55,712 nucleotides of DNA from Bifidobacterium breve (GCA_945878865.1 CAMCUD010000026.1:1-55712), one strand, 5' to 3'; shown: positions 1 to 7,300, numbered from the stretch's first letter. The notes: generated by a model not told the origin, from the letters alone. Program-made: numbers and translations.

Positions 1-1785
1 CGTCGCCGACAGGCGCAGCAGGCCCCACGCCAGCAGGCTCAACAGCGTCAGCGTGATCGCCAGGACGACGAGCCCGGCAACCGTCCACAGCCAGCCCGGG
101 ACGTCGGTCTTGGCCTCGCGCTGCAGGACGACCTTGTCGGCGAGGAAGGCCCGGGTGAAGGAGGCGGTCGCCGGCACCTCAGGGGCCGGGATCGCCGTGT
201 CCTCAGGCAGGTGGATCGGCATCGCCAGCAGCGAATTGCCCTGGTGCAGGCGGACCATCGACTTCCAGTCGCCGGAGACCGGCAGCGGCTGCGTGGTCTC
301 GAACGTCCCGGGCCCGACCTGCTTGAGGTGGTCGATGTCGAAGCCGCCGCCCTGCCACGCGGTGACCGTGAGCCAGCGGGCGTCCTGCGCGGCGGACGCG
401 GGGGCGATCCGGATCGTTGCGGCCACCGTCCTGTCCGGCGCCGGGGTGATCTCGCGCAGCGTGACCGTCCCGGTCACGCCGCCCTGCGCGCCGGTGTTCA
501 GCAGGACGCCGAAGAGGGCGATGAGGGTGACGGTCGCGGCCGGCGCGAGGACTCGGCCGGGGCGCATCGTCGACAGCCCGACCTGCGCGTTCAGGCAGCC
601 GCCCATGAACGCGCCGATCACGCCGCCGGCCACGCCGGCGATCGTCCCGACGACGAGCGCATCGACGAGCATCGTCGAAGGCCACGGGATCGGCATCCAG
701 ACCTGCGACCAGCCGTACTCGGCGAGCGTGCCGAGCGTGCCGACCGCCAGGCCGGCGACGGCGCCCATCACGTAGGGCCGCGACCGGAGCGCCTGGCCGG
801 CGGCCAGGAACGCGAGCTCCACGAGAAGCGCCGACGGGAGGTAGAGCGCGAAGTGCGGCGTCGTCTGCCCGATCGCCGGGCCGATCGTCAGCGCGAGCAG
901 GCCGCGCAGGACGAGGAAGACGAGCGTGGCGCCGATCGCCCCGCCCGGGCCGAGGAACATCCGCGCGCAGACCAGGCCGATCGCCGCCGACGCGGCCAGC
1001 AGGACAGGCTCGAGCAGGAGGTTGAACTGCGGGACGCCCCAGTCGAACTCCGCCTGGAAGGTCGCCAGGCCGACCATGAGGCCGCCCATGAGACCAAAGG
1101 TCCGCGACCGCTGCGCGACGACCTCGGCGAGCGTGCGCCCGGAGAGGTCGCCCATCCGCATGCCCTCCGAGACGAGGACGCACAGACCGACGAGCCCCAT
1201 GACGGCGCCGCCGATGAGCATGAGGTGCGTGGGCCCCCAGAGGGTGACGTCCTGCCCGAAGATGCGGTGCCAGACGTCGTCGAGCGGGAAGCCGAGCAGC
1301 GCGTAGCTGCCGCAGGCGACCATGAGGACGCCGCCGAGCGGGGCGTGCCAGGTGCGCGTGATCTTCACCGCGGCGGGGCTGGGGCGGTCCTCGTCGGCCA
1401 TGACGATCGCCAGGACGCCGGCGGCCAGCAGGCCGTAGAGGCCGGCGAGGATGAAGTAGTGCGCCGGGTTGGCGAGCGGGCCCGCGTCGCGCCCCTGGTC
1501 GATGTGGATGGAGATGTCCCAGTACATCCCGAACAGCGCGACGAGCAGCGCGCCGCCGCCGAGCCCCGCCGAGACGCCGGCCCACGACGGCATGCCGGAG
1601 ACGCGCTCGGAGAACCGGCCGATCGCGCGCAGCCAGCCGACCCCGCCGGCGCGATAGCGCATGCCGATCCACAGCAGGACCACGGTGAGGATGGACGCGG
1701 AGATCGTCGCGATCGCGACCTGATCGATCGCGGCGCCCCCGGCGGGGGCGTCGGCAGCGGCGAGCGGAAGCGGGAAGTACGCCAT
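1..1785 (-). CDS. Polytopic membrane protein with C-terminal extracytoplasmic beta domain (partial)
   Basis: The gene starts at ATG 1785 and runs off the left edge without a stop, giving 595 residues. I count about 12 hydrophobic segments, then a polar beta-type stretch around residues 435-560 that resembles YtkA/FixH-like or CopC-like domains, then a last membrane helix at the edge. Conserved-looking polar residues sit inside or beside the membrane: a YWD...H...D cluster near residue 75, NPAHY, TWH, and WH...WGPTH near residue 150. These suggest metal or heme ligands, but I do not recognise the family and assign no reaction. A TAACAT element at 1792-1797 lies six bases before ATG and inside a palindrome shared with the divergent MerR gene, so that regulator probably controls it. 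The frame is convincing because of its hydrophobic pattern; the opposite-strand open frame is Arg-rich and not protein-like. Confidence 0.8.
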   Translation of the reverse strand, partial: MAYFPLPLAAADAPAGGAAIDQVAIATISASILTVVLLWIGMRYRAGGVGWLRAIGRFSERVSGMPSWAGVSAGLGGGALLVALFGMYWDISIHIDQGRDAGPLANPAHYFILAGLYGLLAAGVLAIVMADEDRPSPAAVKITRTWHAPLGGVLMVACGSYALLGFPLDDVWHRIFGQDVTLWGPTHLMLIGGAVMGLVGLCVLVSEGMRMGDLSGRTLAEVVAQRSRTFGLMGGLMVGLATFQAEFDWGVPQFNLLLEPVLLAASAAIGLVCARMFLGPGGAIGATLVFLVLRGLLALTIGPAIGQTTPHFALYLPSALLVELAFLAAGQALRSRPYVMGAVAGLAVGTLGTLAEYGWSQVWMPIPWPSTMLVDALVVGTIAGVAGGVIGAFMGGCLNAQVGLSTMRPGRVLAPAATVTLIALFGVLLNTGAQGGVTGTVTLREITPAPDRTVAATIRIAPASAAQDARWLTVTAWQGGGFDIDHLKQVGPGTFETTQPLPVSGDWKSMVRLHQGNSLLAMPIHLPEDTAIPAPEVPATASFTRAFLADKVVLQREAKTDVPGWLWTVAGLVVLAITLTLLSLLAWGLLRLSAT

Positions 1786-1791
1786 GGGGCT

Positions 1792-1815
1792 ATGTTACAT
1801 CGATCGATGGAACAT
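1792..1815. promoter_or_regulatory. 24-bp palindromic operator between membrane protein and MerR gene
   Basis: The left arm ATGTTACATCGA and the right arm TCGATGGAACAT pair at 11 of 12 positions, so 22 of the 24 bases are symmetric. The left end contains TAACAT read on the minus strand, a -10-like element six bases from the start of the membrane protein gene. An operator placed on a -10 element between a regulator and its divergent neighbour suggests binding by the adjacent MerR-type protein. That link is inferred. Confidence 0.6.
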
Positions 1816-1848
1816 CGTGTGCGGGTAGTCTCACACCCGGTTCTCCCC

Positions 1849-2634
1849 ATGTCGACGGTCGAACATGACATGACGATCGAACAGCTGGCCATGGCCAGCG
1901 GGCAGAGCGTGCGCAACATCCGCGCGCACCAGTCCCGTGGCCTGCTGCCGCCGCCCGAGGTCCGCGGACGCACCGGGTTCTACGGCGCCGTCCACGTCGA
2001 GCGGCTGCGCCTCATCCGCGAGCTGCAGGCCGAGGGCTTCAACCTCACCGCGATCAGCCGGCTGCTCGAGAACGAGCGCTTCGGCGAGGAGGCGATCAAC
2101 CTCCGCCAGGTCCTGCTCGCGGGCTTCGAGACCGAGAAGGCCGAGATCCTCGACGTCGAAGAGCTCCACGCCCGCTTCGGCGGCGAGGCCAGCCCCGAGC
2201 GGATCAAGCGCTCCACGAAGCTCGGTCTGCTGCGCCCCGTCGGCGACGGCCGCTTCGAGGTCACGAGCCCGCGCCTGCTGCGCGCAGGGGACACGCTCAA
2301 CGAGCTCGGCGTCGACCCTGATCTCGCCCTCGACCTCATCGAGCAGCTCCAGCGCCACGCCGAAGCGGCCGCCCGGTCGTTCGTCAAGCTCTTCCTCGAG
2401 GGCGTCTGGAAGCCGTTCGAGGCGGCGGGCATGCCCGATGAGCGCTGGGCCGACGTGCGCACCGCCCTGGAGCGCTTGCGCCCGCTGGCCTCCGAGGCCT
2501 ACCTCGCCGTGTTCGAGCCGATCATGAGCCAAGCGGCCGAGGACGCGTTCGGCCGCGAGCTCGAGCGGCTGCGCCGCAGCGGGAAGTCCAGCGGGTCGGA
2601 CGGCCGCCGCTCGCGCTCGCGCCGACACCGCTGA
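1849..2634 (+). CDS. MerR family transcriptional regulator with two HTH-like regions
   Basis: This is a 261-residue DNA-binding regulator. Residues 8-75 form a typical MerR winged helix (MTIEQLA...RNIRAHQSRGLLPPP...Y...HVERLRLI). Residues 95-165 contain a second, weaker MerR-like region (LDVEELHARFGG...ERIKRSTKLGLLRPVGDG), and the rest is helical and may dimerise or sense a ligand. There is no Cys cluster, so it is not an obvious metal sensor. ATG 1849 is preferred; ATG 1807 lies inside the operator and ATG 1870 is also possible. It is divergent from the membrane protein gene and probably regulates it and itself. The C-terminus is a Ser/Arg-rich basic tail. Confidence 0.85.
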   Translation: MSTVEHDMTIEQLAMASGQSVRNIRAHQSRGLLPPPEVRGRTGFYGAVHVERLRLIRELQAEGFNLTAISRLLENERFGEEAINLRQVLLAGFETEKAEILDVEELHARFGGEASPERIKRSTKLGLLRPVGDGRFEVTSPRLLRAGDTLNELGVDPDLALDLIEQLQRHAEAAARSFVKLFLEGVWKPFEAAGMPDERWADVRTALERLRPLASEAYLAVFEPIMSQAAEDAFGRELERLRRSGKSSGSDGRRSRSRRHR

Positions 2635-2643
2635 TCGGGGCGA

Positions 2644-2666
2644 CTGACGCCCCGGTCAGGTACGTT
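2644..2666 (+). promoter_or_regulatory. TetR autoregulatory operator and leaderless promoter
   Basis: An inverted repeat CTGAC (2644-2648), six bases, GTCAG (2655-2659) lies directly upstream of TACGTT (2661-2666), which ends six bases before the GTG start at 2673. This fits a leaderless promoter with a repressor site just above the -10, probably for the TetR protein it precedes. Confidence 0.5.
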
Positions 2667-2672
2667 GGACAC

Positions 2673-3335
2673 GTGGCCAGCACGCCCCGTGAATCCGTCC
2701 CGCGCGCGCGAGCGCAGCATCTCGGGCCCGAGCGCCGGCGCCCGCTCGTCCTCGACGCCGCGCTGCAGGTCTACCTGCGTACCGGCTTCGACGGCGCCTC
2801 GATGGACGCGATCGCGTCGGAGGCGGGCGTCACGAAGCCCGTGCTCTACGACTGCTACCCGAACAAGCGCGAGCTGTTCGCCGCGCTCCTGCGCCGCGAG
2901 GCCGAGCGCCTGCTCGAGGCGACCACCGCCTCGATGCCGCAGGAAGTCGACCTCGAGCACCCCGCCTCCACCCTGCGCGGCGGCCTGACGGGATTCTTCC
3001 GCGCGGTCGCGTCGCTGCCCGACAGCTTCCGCGCCACGGTGATGGCCGTCCACGACGGCCTCGACCCGCAGATCGCCGCCGGCGTCGAGCAGCACCGCAC
3101 GAGCCAGGTGGTCCTCATGACGGGGATGATCGGTGCCTACCTGCGCAGCGCCGGCGTCGAGGACGCCGATCACAAGGCCGAGATCAGCGCGAACGCCGTC
3201 GCGGGCATCAGCGACGCGTTCGCCCGCCTCATCGTCGAGGACCCGGTCACCTACCCGCCCGACGACATGGCGGACAAAGCCGCGACGATCCTGCTCAAGG
3301 GCTTCGAGGGCGTCGCCGGCATCAAGATCCCGTAA
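2673..3335 (+). CDS. TetR/AcrR family transcriptional regulator
   Basis: This 220-residue protein has the TetR N-terminal HTH at about residues 27-75 (LDAALQVYLRTGFDGASMDAIASEAGV...VLYDCYPNKRELF), followed by an all-helical ligand-binding region without family-specific features. GTG at 2673 is chosen because a TACGTT element ends six bases upstream and no ribosome binding site is present, which suggests a leaderless mRNA. An inverted repeat immediately above that element suggests autorepression. Its target beyond itself is not evident; the following genes have their own start signals. A related CTGAC/GTCAG half-site pair occurs at the DUF2236 oxygenase promoter (13287-13306) with wider spacing. 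Confidence 0.88.
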   Translation: MASTPRESVPRARAQHLGPERRRPLVLDAALQVYLRTGFDGASMDAIASEAGVTKPVLYDCYPNKRELFAALLRREAERLLEATTASMPQEVDLEHPASTLRGGLTGFFRAVASLPDSFRATVMAVHDGLDPQIAAGVEQHRTSQVVLMTGMIGAYLRSAGVEDADHKAEISANAVAGISDAFARLIVEDPVTYPPDDMADKAATILLKGFEGVAGIKIP

Positions 3336-3358
3336 GACGCGCGCCGGTTGCGCGTTGA

Positions 3359-3408
3359 GCCTCCAGACACGGGCGCATAAGGTCGCCGAACCACGAGCCT
3401 CTGGAGGC
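3359..3408 (+). promoter_or_regulatory. Inverted repeat that can mask a ribosome binding site
   Basis: GCCTCCAGA at 3359-3367 is the exact reverse complement of TCTGGAGGC at 3400-3408. The right arm contains the whole GGAGG ribosome binding site (3403-3407), six bases before ATG 3414. If transcribed together, the arms would pair over a 32-base loop and close the site, so translational control is possible. Confidence 0.45.
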
Positions 3409-3413
3409 ACGCG

Positions 3414-3809
3414 ATGGGACTGTTCAAGAACATGAAGGGCGCCATGGCCAGCGCGCAGGACATGGCCGCGCAGGCGCAGCAGCAGGCCGGTATCTCCGGC
3501 ACCGACCTCGCCGGCGGCATCGCCGCGCGTGATGCCGTCCAGAGCGCCGGCAACGACATGGTGCGGATCATGCAGACCGGCTCGCCCGGGACCGCCATCA
3601 TCAAGGCCGCGCGCGACACCGGGCAGCGCACCGCCGGCAACGCGACGTGTGAGTTCGACCTGACGGTCACCCCGCAGGGCGGGGCGCCGTACGAGACGAC
3701 GCTCGTCACGATGATCGCCGGCACCGACATGAGCCCCTACGAGCTCGGCAAGACATGGAACGTGAAGATCGATCCCCAGGACGGCTCGAAGGTCGTCTTC
3801 AGCCAGTAG
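3414..3809 (+). CDS. Small cytoplasmic protein of unknown function
   Basis: This is a 131-residue protein without signal peptide or membrane helix. Residues 1-45 are helical and Ala/Gln/Met-rich (MKGAMASAQDMAAQAQQQ). The second half looks like a small beta domain (CEFDLTVTPQGGAPYETTLVT...WNVKIDPQDGSKVVFSQ), as in short actinobacterial hypothetical proteins. A strong GGAGG ribosome binding site six bases before ATG supports the start, but it lies in one arm of a nine-base inverted repeat. I do not recognise a function. A second reading frame continues protein-like for about 55 codons beyond its stop. Confidence 0.75.
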   Translation: MGLFKNMKGAMASAQDMAAQAQQQAGISGTDLAGGIAARDAVQSAGNDMVRIMQTGSPGTAIIKAARDTGQRTAGNATCEFDLTVTPQGGAPYETTLVTMIAGTDMSPYELGKTWNVKIDPQDGSKVVFSQ

Positions 3810-3976
3810 GCCTCGGCGCCTCGCTCCAGGCGGCGCTCGACGACGTCGCCTGGGCGGTCGGCGGGCTCGGTGACGAGCTCGACGCGATGATCGCGCGCCG
3901 CGAGGCGCGGTTCGAGCCCACGGATCCCGCCATGCAGGTGGCCGCCGCAGCCGCGTCGCTGCCCCGACGCCGCTGA
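3755..3976 (+). CDS. Possible small overlapping ORF
   Basis: This 73-residue frame starts inside the previous gene and overlaps it by 55 bases. Its first 20 residues are an out-of-frame reading of that gene, but from about 3812 onward the frame is protein-like and helical (LQAALDDVAWAVGGLGDELDAMIARREARFE). Either it is a real small gene using this or a non-ATG start, or it is a broken or frameshifted C-terminal extension of the 3414 gene. No ribosome binding site is evident. I see no known domain. Confidence 0.3.
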   Translation: MEREDRSPGRLEGRLQPVGLGASLQAALDDVAWAVGGLGDELDAMIARREARFEPTDPAMQVAAAAASLPRRR

Positions 3977-4004
3977 GCGCGCTCCGCGCGTTACTGTGGT
4001 CGGC

Positions 4005-5102
4005 ATGGCCGACACGATCTCCTTCGCCCGCGGGGCGCCGTCCCTGGACATCGTCGACGTGGAGGGCCTGAGCGCCGCCGCCCAGCGCGCCTTCGCCAAC
4101 GACCCGGCGGGCCTGACGGCCTACGGCACGGCCATCGGGTACGTGCCGCTCCGGAAGTGGATCGCCGAGAAGCACGGCGTCGACCCGGCGCGCGTGCTCG
4201 TGACGAACGGCTCGATGCAGGCCGACGCGTTTCTCTTCCAGACGCTCGTCGCCTCCGGGAGCGACGTCGTCGTCGAGAAGCCGACCTACGACCGCACGCT
4301 GCTGAACCTCAAGTCGCTCGGCGCGAACGTCCACATGGTCGAGCTCGAGAACGACGGCATCTCCACCGACGAGCTGCGCCGTCTGCTCGAGTCGGGCGTC
4401 ACGCCGTCGCTCGCGCACATCATCCCCAACTTCCAGAACCCGGCCGGCTACACGCTGTCGCTGGAGAAGCGCGGCGCGCTCCTCGACCTCGCCGCGGAGT
4501 TCGGCTTCCCGATCTTCGAAGACGACCCGTACATCGACATCCGCTTCGCCGGGGAGACGCTCCCGACCATGCTGTCGATGGACGACGCGGGCGAGCACGT
4601 CGTCTACGCGTCGTCGTTCTCCAAGACGGTGTGCCCGGGCGTGCGCGTCGGCTACCTCGTCGGCCCCGAGCAGCTCATCGACGACATCCGCAAGCTCGCG
4701 ACGAACACCTACATCGCGCCGAACATGGTCGCGCAGGGCATCGTCTACGAGTTCTGCGCGTCGGGCGGGATCGACGGCGCGATCGCCACGGTGAAGGCCG
4801 CGCTCGCCGAGCGGGTCGACCTCCTGTGCGACGCGCTCGAGAAGCACCTCCCCGAGGCGACGTTCCAGAAGCCCGAGGGCGGCTACTTCATGTGGGTCGC
4901 GCTGCCGGAGGGCTCGGACATCGACGCGATCTTCGCGGCGGCCGCCGAGCGCGGCGTGGCCATCGTCAAGGGCACGGACTTCCTGCTCGAGGGCGGGGAG
5001 AACACGATGCGCCTGGCGTACTCGGGCGTGACGGCGGACCAGATCGAGGAAGGCGTCAAGCGCCTGGCCGAGGCTGTGCACGCCGTTCCGGTCGCGGGCT
5101 GA
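4005..5102 (+). CDS. PLP-dependent aminotransferase, class I/II
   Basis: This 365-residue protein is a fold-type I aminotransferase of the MocR/2-aminoadipate aminotransferase type without an HTH domain. Visible landmarks are the start-domain motif FARGAPSLD, Y40 in GLTAYGT, NFQNPAGYT (N145), FEDDPY (172-176, the Asp that contacts the pyridine nitrogen) and the Schiff-base Lys207 in SSFSKTVCPG followed by RVGY. It would transfer an amino group from an amino acid to a 2-oxoacid in the cytoplasm; the substrate cannot be read from sequence. ATG 4005 is chosen because TACTGT at 3992-3997 lies seven bases upstream, giving a leaderless start; GTG 3996 would overlap that element. Its 3' end overlaps the convergent TetR gene by 47 bases. 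Confidence 0.9.
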   Translation: MADTISFARGAPSLDIVDVEGLSAAAQRAFANDPAGLTAYGTAIGYVPLRKWIAEKHGVDPARVLVTNGSMQADAFLFQTLVASGSDVVVEKPTYDRTLLNLKSLGANVHMVELENDGISTDELRRLLESGVTPSLAHIIPNFQNPAGYTLSLEKRGALLDLAAEFGFPIFEDDPYIDIRFAGETLPTMLSMDDAGEHVVYASSFSKTVCPGVRVGYLVGPEQLIDDIRKLATNTYIAPNMVAQGIVYEFCASGGIDGAIATVKAALAERVDLLCDALEKHLPEATFQKPEGGYFMWVALPEGSDIDAIFAAAAERGVAIVKGTDFLLEGGENTMRLAYSGVTADQIEEGVKRLAEAVHAVPVAG

Positions 5103-5592
5103 ACGCCGCCACGAACGCCGCCCACGCCGCGTCGAGATCGGCGTCGGGCGGGAACCGGTCTGCGAGCTCGAGGCTGACGAGGCCGTGCGCCGCCGCCCAG
5201 GCCGCGCGCGCCCGGTCCTCGTCGCCCTCGAACGCAGCGAGCAACGGCGCCGCGGCCTGGTCCTCGACGCCGGCCGGGAGCCGGTCACGCGGGATCGGCT
5301 GCGCCGTAGCCAGGGTGTACAGGTGCGGATGGCCGATCGCCCACGACCGGTACGCGGCCGCGAGGTCGGCCAGCTCCGGGCCCGCGTCGCGCAGTGCGTG
5401 CCCCAGCTCGGTCAGCGCCGCAGCGATGAGATGCGCCTCGAGCGCCGCCTTGTCGGGGACGTGCTTGTACAGCGACGGTGCGCGGATCCCCATCCGGGCG
5501 GCGATCGCGCGCATGCTCACGGCATCGGGTCCGTCGGCCTCGAGCAGCTCGCGCGCGACGCCGACGGCCTGCGTGACGCGGTCCTCAGCCAC
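5056..5592 (-). CDS. TetR family transcriptional regulator with TetR_C-like domain
   Basis: This 178-residue regulator has an HTH at residues 5-50 (VGVARELLEADGPDAVSMRAIAARMGI...LYKHVPDKAAL) and a C-terminal domain resembling TetR_C (RSWAIGHPHLYTLATAQ). GTG 5592 is chosen because its GTGGCTGA sequence overlaps the stop of the upstream DUF4260 gene by eight bases, a typical translational coupling. The two genes form a short operon behind a pair of operator palindromes at 5979-6004, so autoregulation is likely. The 3' end overlaps the convergent aminotransferase gene. Confidence 0.85.
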   Translation of the reverse strand: MAEDRVTQAVGVARELLEADGPDAVSMRAIAARMGIRAPSLYKHVPDKAALEAHLIAAALTELGHALRDAGPELADLAAAYRSWAIGHPHLYTLATAQPIPRDRLPAGVEDQAAAPLLAAFEGDEDRARAAWAAAHGLVSLELADRFPPDADLDAAWAAFVAAFSPRPERRAQPRPGA

Positions 5593-5953
5593 GCTGGTAG
5601 CCGTCCTTCGTGCGCAGGCCGTAGCCCACCGCACGGTCCGTGGCGATGTGGGAGAGCCAGACGAGCGCGAGGGCGGCGGCGAACGGGCTGGCGAGGATCA
5701 CCGCGACGGCGCCGAGCAGCAGCGGCCCGGGCAGGCTGTGCAGCGCGTTGTAGAGCGGGACGGCGCGCGGCGCGAGCCGCCCATCCGCGGCGAACTCCTT
5801 CGACATCCCGGCCAGCAACGCGACGTCGGGCACGAGCCAGAGCGCGAGCGCGACGGGCCCGATGAGCGCGATCGCCCCGGCGATCGACGCGAGGGCGACG
5901 GCGCCGAGGACGAGACGGCGTGGCGCGGTGAATGTGGTGGTGGCGGCGGTCAT
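5585..5953 (-). CDS. DUF4260 family membrane protein
   Basis: This 122-residue protein has four predicted membrane helices and ends with the DUF4260 hallmark HIATDRAVGYGLR. Members are small membrane proteins of unknown function often encoded next to TetR-type regulators, as here. It starts at ATG 5953 with a GGAG ribosome binding site about seven bases upstream. It shares an operon with the downstream TetR gene, whose start overlaps its stop, so the regulator probably controls this gene in response to an unknown ligand. Confidence 0.85.
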   Translation of the reverse strand: MTAATTTFTAPRRLVLGAVALASIAGAIALIGPVALALWLVPDVALLAGMSKEFAADGRLAPRAVPLYNALHSLPGPLLLGAVAVILASPFAAALALVWLSHIATDRAVGYGLRTKDGYQRG

Positions 5954-5978
5954 GGCGTGCTCCGTTGGCTAACAGTGA

Positions 5979-6004
5979 TAGCTACGGTAGCTAACACCGT
6001 TAGC
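5979..6004 (-). promoter_or_regulatory. Overlapping palindromes upstream of the DUF4260-tetR operon
   Basis: Two palindromes overlap: TAGCTA, CGG, TAGCTA (5979-5993) and GCTAAC, ACC, GTTAGC (5990-6004). A third GCTAAC half site lies at 5968-5973. They stand 26-50 bases before the ATG of the DUF4260 gene and are good candidates for the binding site of the TetR protein in that operon. The secreted-protein gene on the other side (start 6086) may also be affected. Confidence 0.6.
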
Positions 6005-6085
6005 GGATGCAAGCAGGCCTCGAACATCAGCGCATGCCTCGTCGCCGGACGTCCGGCCGTCCGCGCCCTGGGCCGATGGTCCCGC

Positions 6086-6556
6086 ATGCTCTGGAGAGGT
6101 CTCATCACCGTCCTGGCCTCCGGCACCCTGCTGGGCGCAGCGGGGCCCGTCCCTGCGCAGGCCACACCGGATCCGCCACAGACGCCGGAGGAGCAACTCA
6201 TCCAGGAGGGGATCGAGCTCCCCCGCATCCTCGTGCTTGAGCCGCCACGACAGGCGCCCAGCCAGGCTGGGCGGCAAGCCGTGCAGCAGGACCTTCAGCG
6301 GGTCGAGCAGGACGCGTCGCAGAACGCCGGCCAGGCGATCGACGGCGACGAGGAAGACGCGACCCAGGCAATCACCAACGGGGCGCAGACGCTGGGCACG
6401 CTGGCGCGGGAGGCCTCTGAGGGCACACTCTGGCCGCAGGAGGCGGCATCTCTCCCCATCCCGCAGATGTCCGAGAAGCAGATGCTCATCGAGGAGATCA
6501 AGGAGGAGTCGGGGTTCGGCCGAGGCCTGTACCCGGAATCCCCCGCGGCCAGCTAG
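6086..6556 (+). CDS. Small secreted protein, unknown function
   Basis: This is a 156-residue protein with a clear Sec signal peptide (MLWRGLITVLASGTLLGAAGPVPAQA, likely cut after AQA near residue 26). The mature part is hydrophilic and rich in Glu and Gln (EEQLIQEG, QQDLQRVEQDASQNAGQAIDGDEED) with possible short coiled-coil segments and no known domain. ATG 6086 is chosen because the signal peptide begins there; there is no convincing ribosome binding site. Its TAG stop shares the sequence CTAG with the stop of the convergent DtxR-like gene. Confidence 0.7.
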   Translation: MLWRGLITVLASGTLLGAAGPVPAQATPDPPQTPEEQLIQEGIELPRILVLEPPRQAPSQAGRQAVQQDLQRVEQDASQNAGQAIDGDEEDATQAITNGAQTLGTLAREASEGTLWPQEAASLPIPQMSEKQMLIEEIKEESGFGRGLYPESPAAS

Positions 6557-7266
6557 CGCCCGTAGCGCTCCTTGGCCAGCACCAGCTGGCCCGGCAGCGC
6601 GACGCGCTCCGGAGGCGACGGGTCGGCCTTCACCGAGACCGTCTCGGCCACCGAGATGCTGAGCTCGTGCTCGCCGTCGGCCGACGACACCGTGATCGAC
6701 TCGTCGTCCTTCGCGACGACCGTGCCGTCCATGCCGGGCTCGATGCCGTGGTCCTTGAGGTAGTGCAGGATGTCCTCGGCCTCGTTCTCGAAGCGCAGGA
6801 TCGTCACGTTCGCGTCGACCTCCACGTCGGCGAGCGGCACGCCGCCGATGCGCTGCCCGACGTTGATCGGGTGGCCGTGCGGGCACGTCGCCGCGTCGCC
6901 GATTGCGGCGAGCATCCGCTCCTCGAGCACCGGGCTCATCGCGTGCTCCAAGCGCTCGGCCTCCTCGTGGACCTCGTCCCACGGAATGCCGAGGACGTCG
7001 GTGAGGAAGCGCTCGATGAGCCGGTGGCGGCGCACGATCTGCTCCGCGTGCTCGACACCCGAGTCGGTGAAGCTGATGCTCTTGTCCGAGCCCCGGGTGA
7101 TGTACCCGTCGCGCTCGAGCCGGCCGATCATCTCGTGCACGGTCGGCGCGGAGAGCTGCATCGCGCGCGCGACGTTGGCGCCCGTCATGGGCAGGCCCGC
7201 CTCGTAGAGCCAGAACAGGGTCTGGAGGTACTCCTCCTCCGCGACGGTGACGTGATCGCTCGACAT
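6553..7266 (-). CDS. DtxR/MntR family metal-dependent transcriptional regulator
   Basis: This 237-residue protein has the three-part DtxR layout: an N-terminal winged helix (residues 8-65, VAEEEYLQTLFWLYEAGLPMTGANVARAMQLSAPTV), a dimerisation and metal-binding region (EQIVRRHRLIERFL, EEAERLEHAMSPVLEERM, CPHGHPI) and a C-terminal FeoA-like SH3 domain (about 160-230). It should bind DNA when loaded with Fe(II) or Mn(II) and repress metal-uptake genes. ATG 7266 is preferred over an upstream in-frame ATG at 7293 because a TAGGCT element (7275-7280) ends eight bases before it. It faces an SDR gene. It could read metal status for the heme locus, but no direct link is visible. Confidence 0.9.
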   Translation of the reverse strand: MSSDHVTVAEEEYLQTLFWLYEAGLPMTGANVARAMQLSAPTVHEMIGRLERDGYITRGSDKSISFTDSGVEHAEQIVRRHRLIERFLTDVLGIPWDEVHEEAERLEHAMSPVLEERMLAAIGDAATCPHGHPINVGQRIGGVPLADVEVDANVTILRFENEAEDILHYLKDHGIEPGMDGTVVAKDDESITVSSADGEHELSISVAETVSVKADPSPPERVALPGQLVLAKERYGR

Positions 7267-7274
7267 GCGCCGAA

Positions 7275-7300
7275 AGCCTAGGGCACCTGTCACGTACCGT
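7275..7300. promoter_or_regulatory. Divergent leaderless promoters
   Basis: TAGGCT read on the minus strand (7280-7275) ends eight bases before the DtxR-like start, and TACCGT on the plus strand (7295-7300) ends seven bases before the SDR start at 7308. Neither gene has a ribosome binding site. The 41-base gap therefore appears to hold two back-to-back -10 elements. Confidence 0.5.

Noticed and set aside
211-2634. 807-residue open frame on the plus strand running through the membrane protein region into the MerR gene
   Set aside because: Before 1807 the translation is Arg/Asp/Glu-rich low-complexity typical of antisense GC-rich frames, while the opposite strand gives clean membrane helices.
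2499-5288. 929-residue open frame on the minus strand
   Set aside because: It runs antisense to three recognisable plus-strand genes and has the biased composition of a shadow frame.
7274-7290. Possible fourth TTAGG-N4-CCTAA box upstream of the DtxR-like gene
   Set aside because: The sequence CCTAGGGCACCTGT lacks the right half site and has three rather than four spacer bases.
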